Shown: positions 32,703-42,658 of the stretch, piece after piece
Layout: the number at the start of each line of letters is the position of its first letter
How positions within the stretch are numbered: position 1 is the first letter of the stretch
Assembly (NCBI RefSeq): GCF_902167145.1
Contig: NC_050099.1
Coordinates: 242,246,588 to 242,310,587, forward strand
DNA: 64,000 bases
Reading direction: 5' to 3'
Source: Zea mays
Taxonomy: Eukaryota > Streptophyta > Magnoliopsida > Poales > Poaceae
The notes under the pieces: generated by a model
The model's input: only the letters and a program-made list of their open reading frames with translations
Told to the model about the DNA's origin: nothing
Databases searched by the model: none
Translations under genes and position numbers: made by a program

Positions 32703-35129
32703 TCAAGCAGCGGCAGGCTTGCGCAGCTCACTCTCACCATGGGCAAAGTGGCATTTGCCGCCATAAGAGCATGACCCTTTTGCGAAGTTCTCACACATCT
32801 TGGTCTTGAAGTTGCTTCCTATGCCACTGATGCTAACAATCAGCTCGATGACCATAGCACTAGCGTTCCTGATCTGATCAAAGGTGCCCTCAAACTCAAT
32901 GTTTTTCAAGCTGGTGTCTGATTCATGGCGGTCCTCCTGAATGACCACCTTGGCCCCTGTGACGGAAGATATTTGCTTTATGTTAGCTCCACCCTTCCCA
33001 ATGATGCCACCTGCAAGGGACGCATCGACACTGATCTTGGCCGTGGCATAAGCGCCGAAGCTAGCTGGAGTGGCCAAACCAGGGTTGGCCATAGGTGGAG
33101 GTGCCATGGGTGGAGGCGCCATAGGTAGAGGTGCCATGGGTGGAGGCGCCATGGGTGGAGGTGCCATAGGTGGAGGTGCCATAGGTGGAGGCGCCATAGG
33201 TAGAGGCGCCATAGGTGGAGGTGCCATGGGTGGAGGCGCCATAGGTGGAGGTGCCATGGGTGGAGGCGCCATAGGTAGAGGTGCCATAGGTGGAGGTGCC
33301 ATGGGTGGAGGCGCCATAGGTGGAGGTGCCATAGGTGGAGGTGCAAAATAACCGGTTGGTGGTGGTCCGATGGGGGGTGGCATATAGTTGTCCATCATAG
33401 ACTTGCCAAGCTCACTTTCACCATGTGCAAAGTGGCATCTGTCCCCCCATTTGCATCCCTCTGCAGTGTTGTACTTGTTGCACAAGCGAGTCTTCACGAT
33501 GGGTGTAGGTGGCCCATCCATCATCATTCCTCCAGGAGGTGCGATTGTTGCGCCACCCAGGTTGGTCATTTCTGAAACGGCCCGGTAGTCACCAGGGAAG
33601 TAATGGACAAAATGGCAGCCCTCACCAAAGGGACAACCATAAGTACTGCATGATGAGAATATTATCAGGATAAGCAACAGAAGAACCATCTAAATATTGA
33701 ATGTATAATTACAAACGATGATAACAAAAATTAAGCAGCATTCTTAAATGTGAAAATCGAGGAACATATGATGTACCAATATGGATGGACATTAGAGATA
33801 TTTGAAGAAAATCTAACATGACCTAGCATTTAGCAAAAATACAAAAACAGCACAAACATTAGGCGTGCTGTGAAAATAACATGCAGGGCTAACTATATTT
33901 CAGATGGCGGGCTTACGGACATTGATACCATGTGTCTAGATCCCAAGGTTAAAATTTAGTACTGATGTAAGTAATATCATAAATATAGGCAGTGAACATT
34001 TATCAGAACAGATACTTATGCAGGTAATAGTTTCAAACTACAAGGTAGTAAAGTTGTCCCTGCAGATACCAAATGTCAGAAAAATTTTGTAAGTAGGTAA
34101 AGATATAGGTGGCACAATTTCAAGATGGGTATTCCATTGCAGTTCCCAAGTAAACTTATTTTTCTCAATTTGAGCAGACCAAGCTGCATCATGACAGCAA
34201 CTGATTGTTCATCTGAAAAGGGTTACATATCCTTATTGTCTCGTACTGTTGTTGCATCTTTCAAAGGTTCATGTGCATTCCAATTTTACTCCAGCAGTGT
34301 TCTTAAGCTGGATTAGGAGAACCTGTAGCACAATTACTTAACTACTCTGTTAGCAATAAAATATTGTTACAATAAAGGCAAGCAAATTTTAATTTGAAAA
34401 AAAGCAGCTATGCAGAATGATGTTACCAGGTGAAGTTGATTTTAAGTTGGATTATAACCTGAAAAAATTGGTGCATAGCTTCACTTTGCTTCCTACGCCA
34501 CTTTGAAATGACTCCGATGCTGTTACATCAAATTAATTATGTGCGCCAGGTTAATATGTTGCTAATTTACTAATCTCGGTATACAAAAAATGAACATTAA
34601 TGAGGCCTTGTCTACATCAGCATAGTGCATTAATTAAAAACACAAATAGCACTTTCCGTTTATCTGTGGCTAAATTATTGACTGGACAGCAGACACAACA
34701 AGCTAACAGAAAAAAGAAAAAACTCATAAACCTCTGTGATCGAAACAGAAGACCCGCACGTTATATGAACGATTCAGGCTAAAATGCAACAAATAAGCCC
34801 AATGCCTAACCCGAACCCCGAATTATACAAGATTTCAAAGATACGAAAAGTTACACGCCGAGTTCAAGAAACTTGGGGGAACTAGGCGATTCTCGTTTCA
34901 CCAATCAACAACCCCCAGATTCGGCCTGATCACCAAATCAGGCAAGTTCCCTGAAACCCCCTAACACAGCAAAGAAAAGTTCCCGTAAACGAGAAAACAC
35001 ATCCCGAGATGAGCGGGATTCGCGACCAGAGCGAGGGTAGGCTCCGCCCCACTCACCTCGCAATCGCTTCCCGCCGGTGGAATCCCCTTTGACGTCTTCC
35101 GCGTCCACCCTCTTGCGGCTGCCGTCCAT
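32703..35129 (-). CDS. CCCH zinc finger and KH domain RNA-binding protein
   Basis: Three exons on the minus strand, 35129-35057, 34519-34459 and 33645-32703, GT-AG introns; 1,077 nt, 358 aa, no internal stop. Domains in order: basic leader (MDGSRKRVDAED); finger 1, CX8CX5CX3H, split by intron 2 (about residues 40-60); finger 2, CX8CX5CX3H, after VKTRL (about 98-118); a Pro/Met/Ala repeat (about 140-225); a KH domain with the GKGG loop in IIGKGGANIKQI (about 240-310); finger 3, CX7CX5CX3H, after FKTKM (about 325-345); ending HGESELRKPAAA. This is the plant CCCH-KH family known in rice and Arabidopsis, which binds RNA; its targets here are unknown. Convergent with NSE4. Only about 100 bp upstream look gene-like before repeat sequence begins. 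The short middle exon was found by eye and restores finger 1 exactly. Confidence 0.88.
33090..33344 (-). repeat. 15-bp coding minisatellite, 17 copies, in the CCCH-KH gene
   Basis: Seventeen in-frame copies of a 15-bp unit encoding APPPM. Units 5, 10 and 15 read APLPM instead, so there is a higher-order period of five units (75 bp, 25 aa). It lies between finger 2 and the KH domain. Confidence 0.95.
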
Positions 35130-35599
35130 GTATGATTGCCTCCGCTCGCACGCCTTCGTTGGCTCGGCTACTGCTTGGGTTGCGAACAGCGGCGCCCAGG
35201 AGCGTGCGCCTTGCGGTCTTGCGTTCCGTTTTTTTATGAGTAATGTGTATGTAGGTCCTTTAACTTGTGCGGTTATATCAATCCAGTCCATAAACTTTTA
35301 AAAAATATCTATTAAGATTTTTTTTGTTTGTTTGGATCTTACTTTCTTAAAGTCTAAGGGCATGTAGAATACCATTTAAGAGCTAATTTGGAAATCACAG
35401 TTTTCCAAGGATTTTTCGTTTTTAAAGAGAAATTAGTTTATTTTTTCTTGGGAAATTAAAATCCTACGGAAACTTGTGGTTGCCAAACTAACCATAATAT
35501 GTAATCTTTTGAAGGGTTTTTAAAGGGCTAAATGAAAAAAATGCAAGAGAACGATTGTCTCTTCACGACTCACTATACATATTACCTTTTAGCTGTATT
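35130..35599. other. Upstream of CCCH-KH gene: short promoter remnant and repeat-like DNA
   Basis: About 100 bp next to the gene are GC-rich. From about 35225 the sequence becomes AT-rich and resembles a common grass interspersed repeat (TAGGTCCTTTAACTTG...). No ORF. The left LINE target duplication copy starts at 35600. Confidence 0.45.
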
Positions 35600-35805
35600 T
35601 ATTATCCAGAGTCTCTTTTTTTTGAACAAACGCAGGAGAGTTGCGTGTCATTATATTAAGAAGAAAAAAAGAACATAGGAGAGACAAGACTTGTCAACCC
35701 CTAAATACAAAGGCCCCTAGGCCGAGACCCCTCCGCCAATAACACAACACACCACACACACAAGGTAACAACCCGACCAAAAAACGACTACCAGCAGGAA
35801 AACTG

Positions 35806-38800
35806 CTAAGGTCCCCTAGGGAGCTGGCGCAGCAGGAGGTCCTGCAGAGCTGATGCACCAGCCAAACACGAGACGTTGCCCTCCTCAATCACAGCACTCT
35901 GAACTCGCTGGGTGCAGGTCACAACCCCCTCAAAAACACAAGCATTACGGTGCTTCCAAATCTCCCAAGCAACCAAAATGATCAAGGAATTAAGACCTTT
36001 TCTTAGACTCTTCTCCACTTTCTTGATACTTTGGCACCACCAATTTGAGAAACGAGTGCATCCATGCTGAGGCACAATGGCAAGGAGGCCTAAATTGTGT
36101 AGCATGGACGTCCATATCTGCCGAGCGAACACGCAGGAGACAAGAATATGCTGGATGGTTTCCTCGGCCTGATCACACAGAGGGCAAGCAACTGGATGGG
36201 GCAGACCTCTTTTTGCAAGTCGATCAGCTGTCCAAACCCTGTTTTTGATTGCCAACCATACAAAGAATCTGCATCGTAAGGGGGCCCAGGTCTTCCAGAC
36301 ACGTCGCCAAGGGCCAAAAGGGATAGAGCCAACAAAGAGAGCATCATAGGCCGATTTACTACAATAAGTACCATGAGCAGAGAGGCGCCAGATGTGTTGG
36401 TCTGCGATGTCAGGTTGCAGAACTACCCCATCAACCAAGTTCCATAGCTGCAGATACTCTACTAGGACCGTTACAGACAATCCTCCCCGAATATCTGACA
36501 CCCATTGACGATTTGTGAGCCCCTCAGCTACTGTTCTTCGCTTTAAAGCCCTTCTAGAAATCACTTGGATAAGGGTTGGACAGTGTTCAACCACAGTTTT
36601 ACCAAGGAGCCAACGATCAGACCAGAACTTCACAGATTCACCACTGCCTGCCACTGAGGTAATAGCCACATCAACGAGGGCCTTTGCATTACGGTGCACT
36701 CGGATAGGGAGACCAGCCCATGGCCTTGACGCGTCAGTCTTTTGTAACCAAAGCCACCTCGCACGTAGGGCCCATCCAAACATCTCCAGGTTGAGAATAC
36801 CCAGACCACCATACTTGAGAGGCCGCTGGACAGCTTCCCAGGACACGAGACAGTTACCTCCATTTGCATCACCTTGCCCCTTCCAAAGAAAGCCCCGTCT
36901 CCTCTTATCGATTGCCTTAAAAACCCATTTAGGGAGTTCTAAAGCAAGCATAAGATAGATAGGGACAGAAGACAACACTGTCTTAACCATGACAAGACGA
37001 CCAGCCCGGTTGAGAAGATTAGCTTTCCATCCTGGAAGTTTATCAGCAACTTTATCAACAAGCGGCAGGAGATCAGAGTTAGCAAGCCTGCGGATTGATA
37101 GAGGAATCCCCAAGTAAGTGCAGAGAAAATTTTTTGTAGCACATGGTAATAAGGCAGAAATGGTGGTCAGCTCATTCGCTCCACATTGAATGGGTGTAAC
37201 AGAACTTTTGGAGATGTTCGTTTTTAACCCAGTAGCATGACCAAAGATGTCTAAAATGCTGATAATTGCTGAGATATCCTGATGAGAGGGCCGCATGAAC
37301 AAAACAACATCGTCAGCATAGAAGGAGATACAATGTTTGGCATGTTGATTTGCAATCGGCTGCAGCATATGTTCCCTGAAAGCATAACTGACCATAGCAT
37401 TCAAAGCCTCCATGACAAGGATAAACAGCATGGGGGACAAAGGATCGCCTTGCCGAAGACCCCTATGATGCAGAATGTATTCCCCAGGCTCGCCATTGAC
37501 AAGGATCCGTGTAGAGGAAGTGCAAAGCAACAGACTAATAAGGTTGCACCAGCTTCGACCAAAACCCAAGTGTTGTAACATGTCAAGCAGGAATGGCCAG
37601 GATATCGAGTCAAAGGCCTTGGAAATATCCAACTTCAGCAGGATGTGAGGCTCTTTTGAGTGGTGTAATGATCTGGTAAGTTGCTGCACCAGTAGGAAAT
37701 TGTCTTGTATACTCCTTCCTTTGATAAAGGCACTTTGGTTGATAGAGACCATACTTGGCAGGTGGGGTGCCAACCGAGCTGCTAGCACTTTGGTCACCAA
37801 CTTAGCAAAGCTGTGAACAAGGCTTATTGGCCTGTAATCCTTGACCAGCAGGGCATCCACCTTCTTAGGCAGGAGGGTGATAAAAGTCATGTTGAGGAGT
37901 TTGAGTTTGGAGACATGCCCACATTGCACAGCAAGCAAAGCACCCATCATATCCTCCTTGATGATATCCCAGCAAACCTTATAAAAACGACCTGTGAAAC
38001 CATCTGGCCCAGGAGCCTTGTCCAAAGGCAGATCTTTTACAACTGACCAAACCTCCTCCATAGAAAAAACAAGCTCAAGATCCCCCAAATCATGTTGTTG
38101 AATGCCCAGGCTGTGCAGGTCCAGGGTGTAGTCCCTATGTTCAGCTGTACCTAGCAGGTTATCATAAAAATCCAAGGCTGCTTGCTGTTTTTCTTCCTGT
38201 GAGGTGACAATACGTTCCTCAACCTGGAATTTTGCAATAAAGTTCTTTTTCTTGCGGTAGCGGGCTTGCTGATGGAAGAAAGAAGTATTTGCATCACCCT
38301 CTTGTAGATACAAAATGCGAGAGCGAAGCCTCGCAATAGTGCGCTCCAATGATGCCAAACCGAGGCAATGCAGTTTCAATTTTTTTCTAAGCCATTCCTC
38401 CCCGGGTGAGAGCACTCTATTGTCCCTGGCAATCTCAAGGCGGTGCAGAATTTCCTTAGCAGTAGCAAGTTGCAGCTTTACATTACCAACCTTGTGATGG
38501 CTCCATTTTTGCAGCCCCTTGCTAAGTCGCTGCAGTTTTAAGAATATACCCTCAACAGGGCAAGCAGTGGAGACCGGAGCATTCCAGCTATGGCTGACAT
38601 CCTCAAGGAAACCCGACAATTTGGGCCAATAACTTTCAAAGTGAAAACGCCTCTTCTTATGGGTTTGGACATTAAGGCTGAGAATAAGAGGACAATGGTC
38701 CGACACCCCCGAGGATGCACTTTGCAAGAGCGAATTAGGAAAGAAATCTTCCCAATCATTGCAACAGAACACCCTATCAAGTCGTACAAGAGTTGGAGAA

Positions 38801-39375
38801 GACCTTTCATTTGACCATGTAAATTTGCGACCATGCAGTGGAATTTCCTTAAGAAGGCAGTCATCAAGAAACCTTCGAAATCTGCCCATCAAAGCTCTAT
38901 TCAGGTTAGCATTATTTTTGTCAGCAGCTTGATAGATCATGTTAAAATCCCCAGACAACAGCCAAGGACCACTGCAGAGGGTTCTGAAATCAAGAAGCTC
39001 CTGGAGGAATTGAATTTTCCTATCATCTTCCTGCGGGCCATAAACACCAGTGAACCACCAATTCATACCATCCATCCCAGCAAACTGAACTGAAACCGAG
39101 AAATTATCAATACGAGAGGAGATGACTTGACAAACCGCTCCCTTCCATGCAATTAGAATGCCACCACGAGTACCAACAGCTGGAAGGGTCAAGAACTTAT
39201 CAAAATCTGAACCACACACAGATAGGAGCAGATGGGAAGAAAACGACGCCACTTTAGTCTCTTGGAGGCAAATAATATCAGCTTTGGAGGATAGAATTGT
39301 GTCTCTTACATAATCTCGCCTAGCCTTATTATTAAGGCCACGGGCATTCCATACAAGAATGTTTGATAGATTCAT
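35806..39375 (-). CDS. LINE ORF2: endonuclease and reverse transcriptase, uninterrupted
   Basis: 1,189 aa from the ATG at 39375. N-terminal APE-type endonuclease: WNARGL (about 9), LQETK (37-41), SGDFNMI (141-147), SDHCPL (near 235). Reverse transcriptase: KAPGPDG region, GLRQGDPLSP, and YADDVV at about residue 686. C-terminal zf-RVT region with a CPLCDQAEET...H...C motif near 1060. These nick the target and copy element RNA directly at the break. No stop or frameshift, unlike ORF1. The start lies about 37 bp after the ORF1 stop codon. Whether it is active cannot be judged, but catalytic motifs are present. Confidence 0.92.
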   Translation of the reverse strand: MNLSNILVWNARGLNNKARRDYVRDTILSSKADIICLQETKVASFSSHLLLSVCGSDFDKFLTLPAVGTRGGILIAWKGAVCQVISSRIDNFSVSVQFAGMDGMNWWFTGVYGPQEDDRKIQFLQELLDFRTLCSGPWLLSGDFNMIYQAADKNNANLNRALMGRFRRFLDDCLLKEIPLHGRKFTWSNERSSPTLVRLDRVFCCNDWEDFFPNSLLQSASSGVSDHCPLILSLNVQTHKKRRFHFESYWPKLSGFLEDVSHSWNAPVSTACPVEGIFLKLQRLSKGLQKWSHHKVGNVKLQLATAKEILHRLEIARDNRVLSPGEEWLRKKLKLHCLGLASLERTIARLRSRILYLQEGDANTSFFHQQARYRKKKNFIAKFQVEERIVTSQEEKQQAALDFYDNLLGTAEHRDYTLDLHSLGIQQHDLGDLELVFSMEEVWSVVKDLPLDKAPGPDGFTGRFYKVCWDIIKEDMMGALLAVQCGHVSKLKLLNMTFITLLPKKVDALLVKDYRPISLVHSFAKLVTKVLAARLAPHLPSMVSINQSAFIKGRSIQDNFLLVQQLTRSLHHSKEPHILLKLDISKAFDSISWPFLLDMLQHLGFGRSWCNLISLLLCTSSTRILVNGEPGEYILHHRGLRQGDPLSPMLFILVMEALNAMVSYAFREHMLQPIANQHAKHCISFYADDVVLFMRPSHQDISAIISILDIFGHATGLKTNISKSSVTPIQCGANELTTISALLPCATKNFLCTYLGIPLSIRRLANSDLLPLVDKVADKLPGWKANLLNRAGRLVMVKTVLSSVPIYLMLALELPKWVFKAIDKRRRGFLWKGQGDANGGNCLVSWEAVQRPLKYGGLGILNLEMFGWALRARWLWLQKTDASRPWAGLPIRVHRNAKALVDVAITSVAGSGESVKFWSDRWLLGKTVVEHCPTLIQVISRRALKRRTVAEGLTNRQWVSDIRGGLSVTVLVEYLQLWNLVDGVVLQPDIADQHIWRLSAHGTYCSKSAYDALFVGSIPFGPWRRVWKTWAPLRCRFFVWLAIKNRVWTADRLAKRGLPHPVACPLCDQAEETIQHILVSCVFARQIWTSMLHNLGLLAIVPQHGCTRFSNWWCQSIKKVEKSLRKGLNSLIILVAWEIWKHRNACVFEGVVTCTQRVQSAVIEEGNVSCLAGASALQDLLLRQLPRGP

Positions 39376-39411
39376 TGAAAAACAAATAAACACGACCAAG
39401 GACAGCAGGAA

Positions 39412-41303
39412 TTAACAGCCTGCCAGGAGAACTGGGCTGCTGGAATCATCAAATCGCTCAGCCTGCCAGCCAAAAATAGCAGCAAGTGCAGCAAGATGAG
39501 AGTCCGTCAGGCGCCCCTCGAACAGCTTAAAATAGTTGTCTTGAGCTTTTTTATCAATGGCTTCTTCCGTGGCTGCGAGACCCAAACTCCTGATGACTTT
39601 CTTTTGGGCTTCAGTGATGATCGGACCTGGAGAACAAGGCTTGACACCAGCCACCCTCCTACTCCGACGAGGCACAACAACAACAGTCTTACTGCTTCTA
39701 ATCTTGCCAACCGGCATGGGCAGCAGCTGTACCACTGGCTTGATGATTTTCTCCAGGTCATTGAAAGAAACAGCAGGCGCATCCGGCGCAGAACATTTCT
39801 TAGAGTGACGCTTTCACCTAAAATATACCTGAAGGTTGGAAGGGAGGCCACCTCTGCGATTAATGGCAGCATCCTGCGGCTCAACAGACCTATGCCTCTC
39901 AACAGGGTGAGGAATACCCTGGTTAGACACAATGTCTGGAACCACAGCAGCACCAAGTCTATCCTCTTCCCAGGTAAGCAGAGGTAAATTCGCGGAAGGA
40001 ATAGAGGTGACAGCTATAGAATCCTCAGTACTGGGCGCCAGCTGCTCCACGGTCCCTGGCTCATCAACAGGGTCCAAGGGACCCTGGATATGCTCAGGGC
40101 CCGGAGCCATGGCCCCCAACATAGCAGTAGTAGACATGATAGCCTCAACCGGAGGAGACAATAATAAGGCCTCAGACGGAGTCCATGGGACTTCCACATC
40201 CAAGGCCTGAAGAACCGCAAGGTGCTGGTCCGCGCTCGCCTGAGGTGGGGAGGAACCAAGCACTGAATATGCCCGAACAGCAGCCAAGTCTTCTTCCCTA
40301 GGCTGAACCGCAGACCCTGGGCCTAGACGTTGAAGAGCAGATCGTCTGCCCTTATGCACACCGTCATCTGCAGAGCCCCTCCTACCATCACGGTCCCCAG
40401 GTGGCGAACGTGAACGGAAGCGCCTCCTCCGCCGTGCAGAATCATCCAAATCAGATGGGACCTGGGTGGGATCTGGTACAACACGTTGTCCCACCAACAC
40501 TTTAATCTGAACATGATAGGCAAGAGCTAGCCTACCAACACCTGGTCCAATTCCCAGAGGGTCGGTAATCCAGAGGTCTCTAGTCTGAGGGATTAAAGCC
40601 AAGTCATAACACCAACCGTAACAACGAAAGACATCCAAATTCTTGAGTTGTAAAGTATCATCATGCACCTCCTAGACCCAAGCAAAAGGATTTAAAAGTT
40701 GTTGGACAGTGGTCAGTTCCCAGGCATGTATTGGAATGCCACGTAGCTCGAATTCCACAGGGATAGGCAAACTTGCACTCGAAGACCCAAAGAACTTGGA
40801 CCACTTTTTACAATGCAGGGAAAAAGCGCCTGCACGAATAGTGTTCCATCTCACTGTCAACTGGTCAGCAAACTGCAGGGAGGGAAGCATGAGCAGGAAA
40901 TGTCCATGGGCCAGTTTCCTCAGAATTAGCGAATTAGAACTGACTTCAAGCTTTTGAGCAACCGCATCTGCAATATCAGCATCTGACACAGGCACATCAC
41001 TGACCACAAAGATAGATACTGCGAACTTCAAGTCCTCCTCTGCTTTTTCCATCAAACTGTTCCAACCAATCACACAAGGTTGCTGATGATGCGCTGACCC
41101 AGTTTCAGTCAGAGGGGCCTCGTCATTTCTGGGTTGATCAGATTGCATCCAACCCGGATCAGAACCACCCCTAGAAGATGACTTGCGCTTCCGATGGCGC
41201 CTGCGTCGCGGGCGAGGCGGGAGGGTGCCCAGCGAAGCCGACCTAGCCGCAGCTCCAACCTCCCTGGGTGGAGAATCAGAAACATGTGCATCCACTCCCC
41301 CTG
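39412..41303 (-). pseudogene. LINE ORF1, C-terminal part
   Basis: Second part of ORF1, continuing the frame from 50762 across element E. It has a conserved region near 40690-41050 (VEFELRGIPIHAW) like the nucleic-acid-binding domain (DUF4283-like) of plant LINE ORF1, then a basic, serine-rich linker and the end motif SHLAALAAIFGW. Two in-frame stops, TAG at about 40671 and TGA at 39814-39816, the latter in a CGA-type context; both fit C-to-T change. The full frame with the N-terminal part would be 970 codons. Confidence 0.85.
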
Positions 41304-42610
41304 TGAAAGGGAATTAGGCTTACACCTAGTTCCTAAATAATTTTGGTGGTTGAATTGCCCAAACACAAATAATTGGACTAACTAGTTTGCTCTAGTGTAT
41401 AAGTCATACAGGTGTAACAGGTTCACACTTAGCCAATAAAAAGATCAAATATTGGATTCAACAAAGGAGCAAAGGGTCAACCGAAGGCACCTCTGGTCTG
41501 GCGCACCGGACTGTCCGGTGCACCACCGGACATGTCCGGTGCACCAGAGGACTCCGACGTGAACTTGCTACCTTCAGGAATTTCCAGAGGCACTCGCGCT
41601 ATAATTCACCGGACTGTCCGGTGTACACCGGACAATGTCCGGTGCGCCAAGGAAGAGCGGCCTCAGGAACTCGCCGGCTTCGGGAATCTCCAACGGCTAG
41701 TCCACTATAATTCACCGGACATGTCTGGTGTGCACCGGACTGTCCGGTGCAACTCCGGAGCAACGGCTATTCGGCGCCAACGGCTACCTGCGACGCATTT
41801 AATGCGCGCTCTGCGCGCGCAGAAGGCAGGCGCGCCCATACTGGCGCACCGGACAAGGAACAGTGCATGTCCGGTGTGCACCGGACATCCAGGCGGGCCC
41901 ACAAGTCAGAAGCTCCAACGGTCAGAATCCAACGGCAGTGATGACGTGGCGGGGGCACCGGACATGTCCGGTGTGCACCGGACTGTCCGGTGCGCCATCG
42001 AACAGACAACCTCTCAATGACCACTTTTGGTGGTTGGGGCTATAAATACCCCAACCACCCCACCATTCATTGCATCCAAGTTTTCCACTTCCCAACTACT
42101 ACAAGAGCTCTAGCATTCAATTCTAGACACACCAAAGAGATCAAATCCTCTCCAAATTCCACACAACGCCATAGTGACTAGAGAGAGTGATTTGCTTGTG
42201 TTCTTTTGAGCTCTTGCACTTGGATTGCTTTCTTCTTTCTTGATTCTTTCATTGCGATCAAGCTCACTTGTAATTGAGGCAAGAGACACCAAACTTGTGG
42301 TGGTCCTTGTGGGAACTTTGTGTTCCAAGTAATTGAGAAGAGAAAGCTCACTCGGCCCGTGGGATCGTTTGAGAGAGGGAAGGGTTGAAAGAGACCCGGC
42401 CTTTGTGGCCTCCTCAACGGGGAGTAGGTTTGCAAGAACCGAACCTCGGTAAAACAAATCCGTGTGTCACTCACTTCATTTGCTTGTGATTTGTTTTGCG
42501 CCCTCTCTCGCGGACTCGTTTATATTTCTAACGCTAACCCGGCTTGTAGTTGTGTTTATAATTGTAAATTTCAGTTTCGCCCTATTCACCCCCCCTCTAG
42601 GCGACTATCA
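41304..42610 (+). repeat. Element E 5' LTR
   Basis: 1,307 bp. At 41504-41992 it carries about eight CACCGGAC...GTCCGGTG palindromes. The TATA box at 42041-42047 lies in the loop of a perfect 11-bp inverted repeat (42029-42059). Confidence 0.95.
42029..42059 (+). promoter_or_regulatory. TATA box in the loop of an 11-bp inverted repeat (5' LTR)
   Basis: Left arm GGTGGTTGGGG, loop CTATAAATA, right arm CCCCAACCACC: perfect 11-bp arms. The same structure is in the 3' LTR at 50176-50206. Confidence 0.8.
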
Positions 42611-42612
42611 AT

Positions 42613-42624
42613 TGGTATCAGAGC
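42613..42624 (+). other. Element E primer-binding site
   Basis: TGGTATCAGAGC, two bases after the LTR end: complement of the 3' end of initiator methionine tRNA, the standard Sirevirus primer. Confidence 0.92.
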
Positions 42625-42658
42625 CCGATGCTTCATTAGAGCCTAACCGCTCGAAGTG

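Noticed and set aside
33070..33351. Plus-strand Gly/Ala repeat ORF
   Set aside because: Mirror of the CCCH-KH minisatellite on the other strand.
41532..42020. ORFs rich in VRCTP/MSGAP motifs (also at 49577-50260 and 4024-4500)
   Set aside because: They are translations of the LTR palindromes, repeated in each LTR with no protein-like conservation.
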